In this document: piece after piece, positions 53,628-63,086 of the stretch
Layout: each line of letters begins with the position of its first letter
Numbering within the stretch: the first letter of the stretch is position 1
DNA from: Albibacterium bauzanense
Lineage (GTDB): Bacteria; Bacteroidota; Bacteroidia; Sphingobacteriales; Sphingobacteriaceae
Reading direction: 5' to 3'
Assembly: GCF_004339765.1 (NCBI RefSeq)
Contig: NZ_SMGO01000001.1
Coordinates: 930,001-994,000, forward strand
Length of the DNA stretch: 64,000 nt
Translations under genes and position numbers: made by a program
Notes under the pieces: generated by a model
What the model saw: the letters and a program-made list of their open reading frames with translations, nothing else
What the model was told of the DNA's origin: nothing
Database searches by the model: none

Positions 53628-54497
53628 ATGAATATTAAATCCAAGGCACTTTCTACCGTTATTTACCTAATCTCAATTCTTCCTTTTGGGGCTTTATATG
53701 TTCTATCTGATATCATTTATTTTCTTTTACGAAGGATTATTAAATATAGGAAAAAGGTCATTACGGAGAATCTTCAACATGCTTTTCCAGATAAATCCAT
53801 AAAAGAACGAGAGGAGATTAAAAATAAGTTCTATCACTTTTTAGCAGACTTACTTATAGAGAACCTGAAGATGAGAAGCATGTCGGCTGCTCAATCAAAG
53901 AAAAGATTAAAATTATTAAATCCTGAAATACCATTAGATTATTTAAACAAAGGTCAATCAATTATAATTGTAACTGGTCATTATGCAAATTGGGAATGGG
54001 GCATACATTCTTTATCATTAATGACAGACTACCCATCTCTAATTATTTACAAACCTATCAATGATCCTGTTTTTGGAGATATTTACAACAAGATGCGCAG
54101 TCGCTTTGGAGCAATTATGGTACCTATGAAACAAACCTTGCGTAAGATCACTGAATATAAAGGTAGAACACATAGTAGCGTTTTTTTAGCCGATCAAACA
54201 CCAACAAGAAAAGAGTCAAACTATTTCATTCCTTTTTTAAATCAACAGACATCTGTATTCAAAGGAATAGAGAAGATTGCAAAAAAAACCAACAATCCGG
54301 TTATTTATTGCCGTATTGACCGTATAAAACGTGGTTATTATACTGCTAAATTCACTATACTTGCAGAAGATCCAGCAAGGTTTTTGGAAAATGAAATAAC
54401 GAATATTCACACCAAATTCCTGGAGAATATAATACGTGAAAAACCAGAATTATGGTTGTGGTCTCATAAAAGATGGAAGCATAAACCTCATGACTAA
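53628..54497 (+). CDS. Lipid A biosynthesis acyltransferase-like protein (LpxL/HtrB family)
   Basis: A 289-residue membrane-associated acyltransferase. An N-terminal hydrophobic segment (residues about 8-36) anchors it in the inner membrane. The catalytic HX4E motif is His118 to Glu123 in GHYANWEWG. A further conserved block is SVFLADQTPTRKES. Members add secondary acyl chains to lipid A or other envelope lipids from acyl-ACP. It overlaps the glycosyltransferase by 8 bp (54490-54497), so they are coupled. It is divergent from wbqC by 74 bp. The exact acyl chain cannot be told. Confidence 0.9.
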   Translation: MNIKSKALSTVIYLISILPFGALYVLSDIIYFLLRRIIKYRKKVITENLQHAFPDKSIKEREEIKNKFYHFLADLLIENLKMRSMSAAQSKKRLKLLNPEIPLDYLNKGQSIIIVTGHYANWEWGIHSLSLMTDYPSLIIYKPINDPVFGDIYNKMRSRFGAIMVPMKQTLRKITEYKGRTHSSVFLADQTPTRKESNYFIPFLNQQTSVFKGIEKIAKKTNNPVIYCRIDRIKRGYYTAKFTILAEDPARFLENEITNIHTKFLENIIREKPELWLWSHKRWKHKPHD

Positions 54498-55515
54498 TTA
54501 TCCTAAAGTTGCAATTATCATACTTAACTGGAATGGCAGATTCTACCTTGAAAGTCTTTTGCCTTCTATTTATAATACTATTTACCCCAATTTGGAGTTT
54601 GTAGTTGGTGATAATGCTTCTAGTGATGATTCTGTAGCATTTATTAAAAAAACATATCCAAAGATTCGCGTTATTGAGAATGATAAAAACTATGGTTTTG
54701 CAGAAGGATATAACCAAATATTAAAACATGTTGAAGCCGATTACTTTATACTTCTAAACTCTGATGTAGAAGTGAAAGAAAACTGGATAGAGCCTGTTAT
54801 TCAGGAGATGGAGGCCGATATAAAGATAGCCGTAGCACAGCCTAAAATACTATCCTGGACACAACGTAACACTTTTGAACATGCGGGTGCTGCTGGTGGG
54901 TTTATTGATCGTTATGCCTACCCTTTCTGCCGAGGAAGAATCTTTCAAAGTGTAGAAATAGATCGGGGACAATATAACGACTCTGGTGAAATTTTCTGGG
55001 CTAGTGGAGCGGCCTTCTTTATTCGAAGTAAATACTGGAAAGAAAGTGGTGGTTTCGATGCTGATTTCTTTGCACATATGGAAGAAATAGATCTTTGCTG
55101 GCGTTTAAAACGAATGGGTTACAAGGTTTGGTATTGTGCTAACTCTGAAGTTCTCCATGTTGGTGGAGGGACTTTGGATAAAAGCAACCCAATGAAAACG
55201 TATTTAAATTTCAGGAACAACCTGTATATGATTCATAAGAATGCTCCTTACCCATATACAATCATCTTTATTAGACTTTGGTTAGACCTTATTGCATTGA
55301 TACAATTTATGTTTTCCAGAAAATTTCAAGATGCAAAAGCGATAAGTAAAGCACATATCCATTTCTTTAAAAACTTTAATATTACCAAGAAGAAACGATA
55401 CGCTATAAAAACTCCTTACAGAGTGACGAATATTTATAAAGGAGTAATCATATGGGATTATTTCATACGGGGTAAGAAGCGCTTTAATAATTTGGACCCA
55501 AACAAATTTAAATAG
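54490..55515 (+). CDS. Glycosyltransferase family 2
   Basis: A 341-residue GT2 enzyme. The nucleotide-sugar domain has VAIIILNWNG at the N-terminus, GDNASSDDS, and the metal-binding LLNSDVEV (DxD-like). An acceptor-site block AHMEEIDLCWRLKRMG follows. The C-terminus carries a membrane-adjacent hydrophobic stretch near residues 255-275. I chose ATG 54490 (MTNYPKVAI), since the earlier in-frame start at 54436 would reach far back into the acyltransferase gene. It likely adds a sugar to a cell-surface glycan or rhamnan-like chain; the sugar is unknown. Confidence 0.9.
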   Translation: MTNYPKVAIIILNWNGRFYLESLLPSIYNTIYPNLEFVVGDNASSDDSVAFIKKTYPKIRVIENDKNYGFAEGYNQILKHVEADYFILLNSDVEVKENWIEPVIQEMEADIKIAVAQPKILSWTQRNTFEHAGAAGGFIDRYAYPFCRGRIFQSVEIDRGQYNDSGEIFWASGAAFFIRSKYWKESGGFDADFFAHMEEIDLCWRLKRMGYKVWYCANSEVLHVGGGTLDKSNPMKTYLNFRNNLYMIHKNAPYPYTIIFIRLWLDLIALIQFMFSRKFQDAKAISKAHIHFFKNFNITKKKRYAIKTPYRVTNIYKGVIIWDYFIRGKKRFNNLDPNKFK

Positions 55516-55523
55516 AAAGATTT

Positions 55524-55937
55524 CTACCGAAAACTTTCTATTGCAAGCTTATAACTCTTCAATCCGAATCCACAAATACTACCTAGACAGTTTTTGGCTA
55601 TGAAAGAATGGTGGCGAACGGCTTCTCTGGCGTGGATATTAGATATATGAACTTCAATAACAGGAGTTGAAATTGCAGCAATAGCATCAGCAATAGCCAA
55701 AGACGTATGTGTATATGCACCAGCATTCAGTACAATCCCGTCTATTGAAAATCCGACCTCATGAATTTTATCAATAATTGCTCCTTCACTATTACTTTGG
55801 AAATAGCTGATATTAATTTGTGGATAATCTCTAATCAAACTATCTAAGTAGCTTTCAAAAGACTCGTTTCCATAAACATCAGGTTCACGCTTTCCTAATA
55901 GATTCAGATTAGGCCCATTAATTATCAATACTTCCAT
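55524..55937 (-). CDS. aroQ: 3-dehydroquinate dehydratase, type II
   Basis: A 137-residue enzyme of the shikimate pathway that removes water from 3-dehydroquinate. It starts with MEVLIINGPNLNLLGKREPDVYG, including the loop that carries the active Tyr. Further motifs are NAGAYTHTS and EVHISNIHAREAVRHHS (with the catalytic His). I chose ATG 55937 because a longer frame from 55958 would begin upstream of the -7 element TATCTTTG at 55956-55963 and adds residues not found in the family. It is cytoplasmic and acts as a dodecamer in other bacteria. It converges with the GT2 gene. Confidence 0.95.
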   Translation of the reverse strand: MEVLIINGPNLNLLGKREPDVYGNESFESYLDSLIRDYPQINISYFQSNSEGAIIDKIHEVGFSIDGIVLNAGAYTHTSLAIADAIAAISTPVIEVHISNIHAREAVRHHSFIAKNCLGSICGFGLKSYKLAIESFR

Positions 55938-55955
55938 GCTGCTAAGTTCTTTCAC

Positions 55956-55963
55956 CAAAGATA
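55956..55963 (-). promoter_or_regulatory. -7 element for aroQ
   Basis: The minus strand reads TATCTTTG, an exact TAnnTTTG. It predicts a start of transcription near 55949, only about 12 nt before the ATG at 55937. This supports the shorter start of aroQ. No TTTG is found 19 bp upstream. Confidence 0.5.
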
Positions 55964-56045
55964 ATAAAGCATTTTCTATTTTCTTAATTTCATTTCCAGT
56001 GTTTTTTACAGATATTAGATGCGAAATAGTTGAAAATATCTACAG

Positions 56046-56870
56046 GTGAATAAACCAGGGCCAATAGGAATATTTGATTCAGGATACGGAGGGTTAACCG
56101 TATTTAAAGAAATTATAAAAGAGTTACCTCAGTATAATTATATTTATCTGGGTGATAATGCTCGTATTCCGTATGGGACACGTTCTTTTGAGACCGTATA
56201 TCAATACACTTGGCAATGTGTGCAGGCAATGTTTGAATTAGGTTGTCCGCTTGTTGTCTTAGCATGTAATACCGCTTCTGCTAAGGCCCTAAAAAGTATT
56301 CAAACTATTAATCTTCCTGAATTATCTGATAATCGCCGAGTATTGGGAGTAATTCGCCCCACTACTGAACGAATAGGAGAATTCACTAAAAGCAGGCATG
56401 TTGGCATATTAGCAACACCGGGAACAGTTTTATCAAACTCTTATGAGATCGAAATAAAACGATTTTTCCCAGATATAAAGGTATTTCAGGAAGCTTGTCC
56501 TATATGGGTATCTTTAGTAGAGAGCAATGAGATTAACAGTTCAGGGGCTGCTTATTTTGTAAAGAAGCACATTGATCAACTTTTAGAAAAATCTCCAAAG
56601 ATTGATACTATCTTATTAGCTTGTACTCATTATCCATTGCTTTACCCTCTTATCAGGAAGTTCACACCTCCATCCATCCAAATATTACAACAAGGAGAAA
56701 TCGTATCAAAAAGTTTGAGTAAATACCTTGAGCATCATCAGGATATAGACCAAAAATTAAAGAAAGAGTCAGAGATATTATTTTACACCACTGAGAGTCC
56801 AGAAGTTTTTAACGAAAAAGCGGGGCTGTTTTTTGGACAAGAAGTCAATTCAACTCATCTATCTTTATAA
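56046..56870 (+). CDS. murI: Glutamate racemase
   Basis: A 274-residue enzyme that makes D-glutamate for peptidoglycan. It starts with GTG at 56046, giving MNKPGPIGIFDSGYGGLTV. The catalytic cysteines are Cys74 in LACNTASA and Cys193 in LLACTHYPLL, and Asp11 in FDSG is near the substrate. Length is normal. It is cytoplasmic. The next plus-strand gene is accD more than 1.6 kb away, so this is a single-gene transcript; the convergent cold-shock gene ends 76 bp downstream and a terminator for that gene lies between. Confidence 0.95.
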   Translation: MNKPGPIGIFDSGYGGLTVFKEIIKELPQYNYIYLGDNARIPYGTRSFETVYQYTWQCVQAMFELGCPLVVLACNTASAKALKSIQTINLPELSDNRRVLGVIRPTTERIGEFTKSRHVGILATPGTVLSNSYEIEIKRFFPDIKVFQEACPIWVSLVESNEINSSGAAYFVKKHIDQLLEKSPKIDTILLACTHYPLLYPLIRKFTPPSIQILQQGEIVSKSLSKYLEHHQDIDQKLKKESEILFYTTESPEVFNEKAGLFFGQEVNSTHLSL

Positions 56871-56890
56871 GGAGATTATTATCAAGGCAC

Positions 56891-56918
56891 AAAAAAAGTG
56901 TACCGGATAGGTACACTT
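56891..56918 (-). terminator. Intrinsic terminator of the cold-shock gene
   Basis: The stem pairs AAGTGTACC (56896-56904) with GGTACACTT (56910-56918), a perfect 9-bp stem with a 5-nt loop. On the minus strand a run of seven T follows, corresponding to the A-run at 56891-56897. It lies 28 bp past the cold-shock gene's stop. Confidence 0.85.
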
Positions 56919-56945
56919 CAGTTATGGATTAATCTATAGTTTTGT

Positions 56946-57143
56946 TTATAGCTTTCTTACATTTACAGCCTGAAGACCTTTACGACCGTCAGTTACTTCA
57001 AATTCTACTGAATCTCCGTCTCTTAAAACGTCGATTCCGCCAATTACATCTTTAAAATGTACAAAGATATCTTGACCATCTTCTTGAACAATAAATCCAA
57101 ATCCTTTTTGGGCGTTAAACCATTTTACTTTTCCGGTTTTCAT
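56946..57143 (-). CDS. Cold-shock domain protein
   Basis: A 65-residue CspA-type RNA chaperone. It begins MKTGKVKWFN and has both RNA-binding motifs, KGFGFI and IFVHF, and the usual five-stranded barrel length. It melts RNA secondary structure during cold or growth shifts. I chose ATG 57143, since a longer frame from 57182 starts with residues not found in the family. A TATCTTTG -7 element lies at 57233-57240, giving a leader of about 83 nt, a length common for cold-shock mRNAs. A terminator at 56891-56918 ends the transcript. Confidence 0.95.
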   Translation of the reverse strand: MKTGKVKWFNAQKGFGFIVQEDGQDIFVHFKDVIGGIDVLRDGDSVEFEVTDGRKGLQAVNVRKL

Positions 57144-57232
57144 TAATATAAATTTTATAATTGTTATAATTTGCAAAACCAAAACTGAAATAATGATACA
57201 ACAGTTAAAGATTGCTGGTTAATTGATTATAT

Positions 57233-57240
57233 CAAAGATA
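57233..57240 (-). promoter_or_regulatory. -7 element for the cold-shock gene
   Basis: On the minus strand TATCTTTG fits TAnnTTTG exactly. Transcription would start near 57226, about 83 bp upstream of the ATG at 57143. The upstream -33 element is weak. Confidence 0.45.
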
Positions 57241-57274
57241 TAAAAATGGAAGAATAAAACGAATAAATCCCTTT

Positions 57275-58354
57275 TTATAATTTGCTATTTGCGTCGATAC
57301 AATTTAACTCGTTAAATGCTTGTGTTAAGCGCTTTACGAAAGTTTCCTCGCCTTTTCTCAACCAAACTCTTGGATCATAGAATTTTTTGTTTGGAGTATC
57401 TGGATTTTTAGAATCTCCGATCTGAGCTTGAAGTGAATCTTCATTTGCTTGGTAATATAACCTGATTCCATCCCAGAATGCCCATTGCATATCGGTATCG
57501 ATATTCATTTTTACAGCACCGTATGATAACGCTTCTTTTATTTCTTCAGGAGAAGATCCAGATCCACCATGAAATACAAAGTTCACTGGTTTATCTTCTT
57601 TAATATTATATTTTTCTTTGATATATGCTTGTGAATTATTTAAAATCACAGGCTGAAGTTTCACATTTCCTGGTTTATAAACCCCATGAACATTTCCGAA
57701 TGCCGCAGCAACTGTAAACTTGTCGCTAACTTCTTTCAACTTCTCGTAAGCATATGCAACCTCTTGTGGCTGTGTATACAGTTTTGAACTATCAACATCA
57801 GAGTTATCTACTCCGTCTTCTTCACCACCAGTAACTCCAAGTTCGATCTCAATGGTCATACCCATTGGTTTCATGCGTTTTAAATACTTGGCTGAAGTTT
57901 CAATATTTTCTTCAAGTGTTTCTTCTGAAAGATCAAGCATATGAGATGAAAATAATGGTTTGCCATGTTGTTGAAAAAATTTCTCTCCATGATCTAATAA
58001 ACCATCAATCCAAGGAAGGAGTTTTTTAGCAGCGTGATCCGTATGTAAGATTACTGCAACCCCATAATGTTCTGCTAATAAATGTACGTGTTGAGCTGCA
58101 GAGACAGCACCAAGTATACATGCTTGTAATTTACTATTATCCAACGTTTTGCCTGCATAGAACTGTGCACCACCATTAGATAATTGAATAATAACAGGAG
58201 AATTTACTGCTTTAGCAGTTTCCATAACTGCATTGATAGAATTGGTCCCAATAACATTTACGGCTGGTAAAGCAAACTGATGCTTTTTCGCTATTTCAAA
58301 TAACTCTTGTACCGCATCGCCGTGCAATACTCCTTTATAATTTTTTAAGCTCAT
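57275..58354 (-). CDS. fbaA: Class II fructose-bisphosphate aldolase
   Basis: A 359-residue zinc-dependent aldolase of glycolysis and gluconeogenesis, in the class IIA size range. The motif ILHTDHAAKKLL holds Asp106 and His107, matching E. coli Asp109 and His110 (general base and metal ligand). Other metal and phosphate sites are in FGNVHGVYKPGN, FHGGSGSS and MNIDTDMQ. It interconverts fructose-1,6-bisphosphate with glyceraldehyde-3-phosphate and dihydroxyacetone phosphate. It is divergent from accD and is followed by the cold-shock gene on the same strand. It is a core metabolic gene. Confidence 0.96.
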   Translation of the reverse strand: MSLKNYKGVLHGDAVQELFEIAKKHQFALPAVNVIGTNSINAVMETAKAVNSPVIIQLSNGGAQFYAGKTLDNSKLQACILGAVSAAQHVHLLAEHYGVAVILHTDHAAKKLLPWIDGLLDHGEKFFQQHGKPLFSSHMLDLSEETLEENIETSAKYLKRMKPMGMTIEIELGVTGGEEDGVDNSDVDSSKLYTQPQEVAYAYEKLKEVSDKFTVAAAFGNVHGVYKPGNVKLQPVILNNSQAYIKEKYNIKEDKPVNFVFHGGSGSSPEEIKEALSYGAVKMNIDTDMQWAFWDGIRLYYQANEDSLQAQIGDSKNPDTPNKKFYDPRVWLRKGEETFVKRLTQAFNELNCIDANSKL

Positions 58355-58523
58355 TAAAATAAGAATTTATAAGAATTTAATTAAAATTCCCCGAATTTAG
58401 CAAAAAAACTCCGAATGCAAATGATAAAACCATAACAATGATACTCTAATAACGAAGTAAAAATATTATGGAAGTCTATGTCTATTTTTTTTTGTTAATT
58501 TGCATAAAATTCAAAGATTAAGA

Positions 58524-59366
58524 ATGGCTTGGTTTAAACGTAGTAAAATTGGTATTAATACTGCAACAGAAAATAAAAAGGAAGCACCTGATGGTTTATG
58601 GAAGAAATGTCCATCGTGTAAGAAGCCTCTTTTAAACTCAGAGCAAATTGAGAATCAATACGTTTGTCAATATTGTAACTATCACCTAAGAATAGGTTCT
58701 GCCGAATATTTTTCAATATTATTCGACAATAACTCTTTTAAAGAGCTATTTCCTAATCTAACATCTGGGGACCCTCTCAATTTTGAAGACACAAAAAAAT
58801 ATACGGACCGCTTAGAAGAAAGTTATCTCAAAACAGGTCTTAAAGATGCGATACGTTGCGGATATGGAAAAATACAAGGTGAAGATATTGTAATTGCTTG
58901 TATGGATTTCGCATTTATTGGAGGGTCAATGGGTTCAGTAGTAGGCGAAAAGATCGCTCGCTCCATAGATTACTGTCTTGAACATAAATTACCATTCCTA
59001 CTGATTTCAAAATCAGGAGGTGCACGCATGATGGAAGCTGCATTCTCATTAATGCAAATGGCTAAAACCTCTGCCAAACTTGCTCTCCTAAGCAAAGCGA
59101 AGATTCCTTATATATCATACCTAACTGATCCGACAACGGGTGGTGTAACCGCGTCTTATGCCATGTTAGGCGACATCAACATATCTGAACCAGGAGCATT
59201 AATCGGCTTCGCGGGTCCGCGTGTGATTAAAGAAACCATTAAAAAAGACTTACCAAAAGGCTTCCAAACTGCAGAGTTTGTTTTGGAACATGGATTTCTC
59301 GATTTCATAGAAGATCGCAGGAACATGAAAAACAAAATTGCTTCTTTTATACGAATAGTAAAATAA
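58524..59366 (+). CDS. accD: Acetyl-CoA carboxylase carboxyltransferase subunit beta
   Basis: A 280-residue subunit of acetyl-CoA carboxylase that, with AccA, transfers the carboxyl group from biotin to acetyl-CoA in fatty acid synthesis. The N-terminal zinc ribbon has four cysteines (residues 29, 32, 48 and 51) in CPSC and CQYC. The crotonase-like core shows [29 protein letters not shown] and [12 protein letters not shown] chose ATG 58524; a TTG at 58500 would add eight residues before the usual MAWFKRSK start. The small hydrophilic gene on the other strand ends 30 bp beyond its stop. Confidence 0.96.
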   Translation: MAWFKRSKIGINTATENKKEAPDGLWKKCPSCKKPLLNSEQIENQYVCQYCNYHLRIGSAEYFSILFDNNSFKELFPNLTSGDPLNFEDTKKYTDRLEESYLKTGLKDAIRCGYGKIQGEDIVIACMDFAFIGGSMGSVVGEKIARSIDYCLEHKLPFLLISKSGGARMMEAAFSLMQMAKTSAKLALLSKAKIPYISYLTDPTTGGVTASYAMLGDINISEPGALIGFAGPRVIKETIKKDLPKGFQTAEFVLEHGFLDFIEDRRNMKNKIASFIRIVK

Positions 59367-59395
59367 GTTATACTAGGGTATAAAGACAATTAATG

Positions 59396-59602
59396 TTAAT
59401 CACCTGCTCTGGGAGTAGTGCCTGTTAAAGGCTCTCCATGTTTTCTCCCATGCTTTTCATCCTCTATCTTTTTATGAGTATTCGAAATCACATTATCGGG
59501 AGAATCGCTATTAGCTGAATTAATATCAGTTAATCCTTCTTCAATATAAGTATCAGGTGTTGAGGTTCGTCCCTTTTTCTTATTTTCATTCTGTTTTGAC
59601 AT
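59396..59602 (-). CDS. Small hydrophilic hypothetical protein
   Basis: A 68-residue protein, strongly hydrophilic and rich in Lys, Glu, Asn, Ser and Thr, with no membrane segment or signal. It is probably disordered. It is real rather than a chance frame because a good Shine-Dalgarno (AAGGAG) lies just upstream of ATG 59602, which is uncommon in this phylum, and the C-terminus is not overlapped by another gene. It sits between accD (convergent) and the cysteine desulfurase gene (same strand, 69 bp). I do not recognise a family; similar stress-related small proteins occur in Bacteroidota. Confidence 0.65.
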   Translation of the reverse strand: MSKQNENKKKGRTSTPDTYIEEGLTDINSANSDSPDNVISNTHKKIEDEKHGRKHGEPLTGTTPRAGD

Positions 59603-59671
59603 AATATCTCCTTATTAATTATAAACTATCATAATTATAAGTTGAACAAACTCAAAATGATTATGTTTAAA

Positions 59672-60814
59672 TTATCTTAAAACTTCATGGAGAAAGATCT
59701 CTTTGATTTTAGATACCACGATATCAACCTCTTCTTTAGTATTGTATTTGCTAAAAGAAAAACGCACAGAAGGACGGTCGGGATGCCCTCCAATAGCTGT
59801 TAAAACATGTGAGCCAATATTAGTTCCTGAACTGCAAGCGCTTCCTCCAGATGCCGAAATTCCAGCGATATCCAAATTAAACAAGAGCATATCAGCCATA
59901 TCCATTTCAGGAAAACAAACATTTAGCACAGTATACAAACTCTTTTCAGGCTCAATTTCTCCATTAAATGTGCAGTCGGGAATATGTTCATTTATTTGTT
60001 GGATCATGTAAGTTTTCAAACTCTGAATATAACGTTGATGATCTTCTATTTCATTATATGCCAACTCTAAAGCTTTCGCTAATCCTACAATACCATAAAC
60101 ATTTTCAGTTCCTCCACGCATATTACGCTCTTGAGCACCACCAAATAATAAAGGTTTTATCTTTATATTATGATTGATATAAATAAATCCCACTCCTTTA
60201 GGACCATGTAATTTATGAGCAGCACAAGTCACAAAATCTACATGTAGTTTTGTTAAATCATATTTATAATGCCCCATTGTTTGTACCGTATCACAATGGA
60301 ACAATGCATCGTATTTTTGACATATCTCGGAGACACGTTCTATATCTAACAAAGTTCCAATTTCATTATTAGCATGCATCAAAGAAACAAGTGTTCGTGG
60401 AGAGTTTTGAAGAAGCTCTTCAAGTTGTTCCAAATTAATATTCCCTTTTGAATCAACGTCCAGAAGACTATATTTAAGTCCTTTAGATCTCTCTAATTCC
60501 TCCAATGTGTGTAATACAGCGTGATGTTCTATTGGAGAACTAATAGCATGATTGATGCCATAGCTCTCCAGTCCCATACGAATTGCCATGTTATCTGCTT
60601 CTGTTCCTCCTGAAGTAAAAAATATCTCTGAAGGAGAGACATTAAGCAAATGAGCTACGGTTTTCCTGGCTTTTTCAATCAAAGTTCTTACCTCCCGCCC
60701 ATGTGCATGAATAGATGATGGATTTCCATAATAGTCTCGCATAACCCGAGTCATTTCTTCAAAGACCTCTGGATCAATGGCAGTTGTAGCTGCATTATCA
60801 AAATATATACGCAT
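59672..60814 (-). CDS. Cysteine desulfurase (NifS/IscS family)
   Basis: A 380-residue PLP-dependent enzyme that removes sulfur from cysteine to supply iron-sulfur clusters and tRNA thiolation. The PLP Lys is Lys201 in AAHKLHGPKG and the reactive Cys is Cys327 in GSACSSGT. The N-terminal IYFDNAATT and the SSIHAHGREVR motif are typical of group I (IscS/NifS) proteins. It follows glmM by 9 bp on the same strand, so the two are one transcript. Its length matches the group. No iscU or suf gene lies within the window. Confidence 0.95.
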   Translation of the reverse strand: MRIYFDNAATTAIDPEVFEEMTRVMRDYYGNPSSIHAHGREVRTLIEKARKTVAHLLNVSPSEIFFTSGGTEADNMAIRMGLESYGINHAISSPIEHHAVLHTLEELERSKGLKYSLLDVDSKGNINLEQLEELLQNSPRTLVSLMHANNEIGTLLDIERVSEICQKYDALFHCDTVQTMGHYKYDLTKLHVDFVTCAAHKLHGPKGVGFIYINHNIKIKPLLFGGAQERNMRGGTENVYGIVGLAKALELAYNEIEDHQRYIQSLKTYMIQQINEHIPDCTFNGEIEPEKSLYTVLNVCFPEMDMADMLLFNLDIAGISASGGSACSSGTNIGSHVLTAIGGHPDRPSVRFSFSKYNTKEEVDIVVSKIKEIFLHEVLR

Positions 60815-60823
60815 GCTGCAAAT

Positions 60824-62215
60824 TTACAAATTACTCTCTACCAATGACAACACATCATTAATAACTTTCTCTGCTATGACATTTGCCTGTACCGCTGTTG
60901 CTGCTTCAGAATAGACACGTATGATAGGTTCTGTATTTGATTTGCGAAGATGTACCCATTCATTCTCGAAATCAATCTTTAAACCATCAATGGTACTGTG
61001 ATTTTCTTCTTTATATAAATCCCTAACACCGTCCAATATCTTATCAATATCCATCCCTTCTGTAAGAGATATTTTATTTTTAGACATATGATATACCGGA
61101 TAACTTGCTTTCAACTCTGAGATACTAACCTTTTTCTTAGCTAAATGTGTTAAAAACAGTGCGATCCCGGCCAATGCATCTCTTCCATAATGAGTTTCAG
61201 GATAAATTACCCCTCCATTACCTTCTCCACCAATTACAGCCTGCACCTCTTTCATTTTATTCACCACATTTACCTCTCCTACGGCGGCTGCATAATACTC
61301 TCCCCCGTGTTTCAAAGTTACATCACGTAAAGCACGCGTAGAGGAGAGATTCGAAACTGTATTTCCTGGAGTACTTTCTAATATAAAGTCGGCAACGGCG
61401 ACCAATGTATATTCCTCTCCAAACATTTCACCATTTTCCATGACAAAACATAATCGATCTACATCTGGGTCGACCGCAATACCAAGATCTGCTTCATTTT
61501 CAACAACAAGATTGGATAGATCAGTTAAATGTTCAGCCAGAGGTTCAGGATTATGAGGAAAATAACCTGAAGGATCGCAATATATCTCATATACTGTTTT
61601 TACGCCTAAAGCCTTTAAAAGAGCTGGGACAAATATTCCACCAGTTGAATTAACAGCGTCTACTGCAATCTTAAAATTGGCTTCTTTTATGGCTTCTGCA
61701 TCAACTAACTCAAGAGAAAGTATCGCGTCAATATGTTTCTGTAAGTAGCTATTATCTATTTCAACCTTCCCCAGGCTGTATACATCTGAAAAGTCGAAAT
61801 CAAGTTCTTCTGCAATCTCCAGAACCATTTTACCTTGTTCATCATCAATAAACTCGCCCTTTTCATTTAATAATTTCAAAGCATTCCACTGAGCTGGATT
61901 ATGACTTGCTGTAAGAATTATCCCTCCGCCTGCACGCTCCATAGGAACTGCAATCTCTACAGTAGGAGTGGTTGATAAACCTAAATCTATAACATCTATT
62001 CCTATACTTTGAAGCGTACCAACAACTAAGTTCCTTACCATTTCACCAGAAATCCTAGCATCACGACCTATTACAATTTTATTAATACCAGTATTCTTTT
62101 GAATAAGTTTACCAAAACCAGCTGTAAATTTTACAATATCCAATGGGCTCAAGCCTTCGTTAGAGCGTCCTCCGATTGTACCTCTAATTCCAGAAATAGA
62201 TTTTATTAAAGTCAT
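60824..62215 (-). CDS. glmM: Phosphoglucosamine mutase
   Basis: A 463-residue phosphohexomutase. The phosphoserine is Ser104 in TASHNP, close to E. coli GlmM Ser102. The metal-binding loop is DPDVDR near residue 252, the sugar loop is GGEGNGG and the phosphate-binding loop is RKSNTEPIIRVY. The enzyme makes glucosamine-1-phosphate for peptidoglycan and lipopolysaccharide. A phosphomannomutase or phosphoglucomutase role cannot be fully excluded from sequence, but GlmM is the best fit. Start is ATG 62215. It is in one transcript with the cysteine desulfurase gene. Confidence 0.9.
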   Translation of the reverse strand: MTLIKSISGIRGTIGGRSNEGLSPLDIVKFTAGFGKLIQKNTGINKIVIGRDARISGEMVRNLVVGTLQSIGIDVIDLGLSTTPTVEIAVPMERAGGGIILTASHNPAQWNALKLLNEKGEFIDDEQGKMVLEIAEELDFDFSDVYSLGKVEIDNSYLQKHIDAILSLELVDAEAIKEANFKIAVDAVNSTGGIFVPALLKALGVKTVYEIYCDPSGYFPHNPEPLAEHLTDLSNLVVENEADLGIAVDPDVDRLCFVMENGEMFGEEYTLVAVADFILESTPGNTVSNLSSTRALRDVTLKHGGEYYAAAVGEVNVVNKMKEVQAVIGGEGNGGVIYPETHYGRDALAGIALFLTHLAKKKVSISELKASYPVYHMSKNKISLTEGMDIDKILDGVRDLYKEENHSTIDGLKIDFENEWVHLRKSNTEPIIRVYSEAATAVQANVIAEKVINDVLSLVESNL

Positions 62216-62317
62216 AGTTCTTTTTATTATTAGGGAGTAAAAGTAAGCATATCTTCAACTTGTAGCAATAAACAATACAGCGAAATCTGATAAGCAATAT
62301 CAATCCTATAAATTTAT

Positions 62318-62325
62318 TATATTTG
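62318..62325 (+). promoter_or_regulatory. -7 element for the methyltransferase gene
   Basis: TATATTTG at 62318-62325 is an exact TAnnTTTG box. It places the transcription start near 62332, about 17 nt before the ATG at 62349. This supports the 62349 start over the in-frame TTG-type start at 62334. No TTTG occurs 19 bp upstream. Confidence 0.5.
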
Positions 62326-62348
62326 CGGTTAAATTGGTCCAAGCACAG

Positions 62349-63086
62349 ATGGGAAAAAAGTGGTTTGAAAGTTGGTTTAATACTCCTTATTATCATATTC
62401 TATACAAAAATCGCGATAATGCTGAAGCCGCTCTTTTCATTGACAATCTTTTCGAACACTTTCACCCGGATAAGCATGCAAGATTATTAGACATTGCATG
62501 CGGCAGAGGCAGACATGCTAAGTACATGAGTGATAAAGGTTATGATACTACAGGTATAGATCTTTCTGAATCAAGCATTGCCTATGCAAAGAAATATGAA
62601 AATGAAAACCTACACTTTCATGTTCAAGATATGCGGAAAAAATATTGTAATAGTTGTTTTGATTTCGCGTTTAATCTTTTTACAAGTTTTGGTTATTTTG
62701 AAACAGAGAAAGAACATCTTGATGCTTTAAAAGTTTTTAATGAGGCATTGAAACCAGATGGAATATTAGTACTTGATTATTTTAATGCAACCAAGGCTAT
62801 TCAAGACCTTGTACCTGTTGAGATTACAAATAAAAACAATATAACATTTAATATATCAAAACATTTAGAAGGCAAAAAGATTCATAAAACCATTAATTTT
62901 GATGACGACAATAAATCTCATCAGTATGTGGAAGAAGTATTTGCCTTTACTTTGCAAGATTTTCATTCAATGTTAGAACTGAGTAACTTTACAATAATTG
63001 AAAAATTTGGAAATTATCATTTTCAAGACTTTGATCAAAATGAATCACCAAGATTAATCCTAATTTGTAAAAAGAAACATGCTTGA
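62349..63086 (+). CDS. Class I SAM-dependent methyltransferase
   Basis: A 245-residue methyltransferase. The SAM-binding motif I is LLDIACGRGRHAKYM near residues 48-62, motif II includes TGIDLSESSI, and a further block is FTSFGYFETEKEH. The N-terminus reads MGKKWFESWF. The acceptor is unknown. I chose ATG 62349, downstream of the -7 element at 62318-62325. Its end overlaps the PAP2 gene start (63079) by 8 bp, so the pair is likely translationally linked with the ZIP gene that follows (another 4-bp overlap). Confidence 0.88.
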   Translation: MGKKWFESWFNTPYYHILYKNRDNAEAALFIDNLFEHFHPDKHARLLDIACGRGRHAKYMSDKGYDTTGIDLSESSIAYAKKYENENLHFHVQDMRKKYCNSCFDFAFNLFTSFGYFETEKEHLDALKVFNEALKPDGILVLDYFNATKAIQDLVPVEITNKNNITFNISKHLEGKKIHKTINFDDDNKSHQYVEEVFAFTLQDFHSMLELSNFTIIEKFGNYHFQDFDQNESPRLILICKKKHA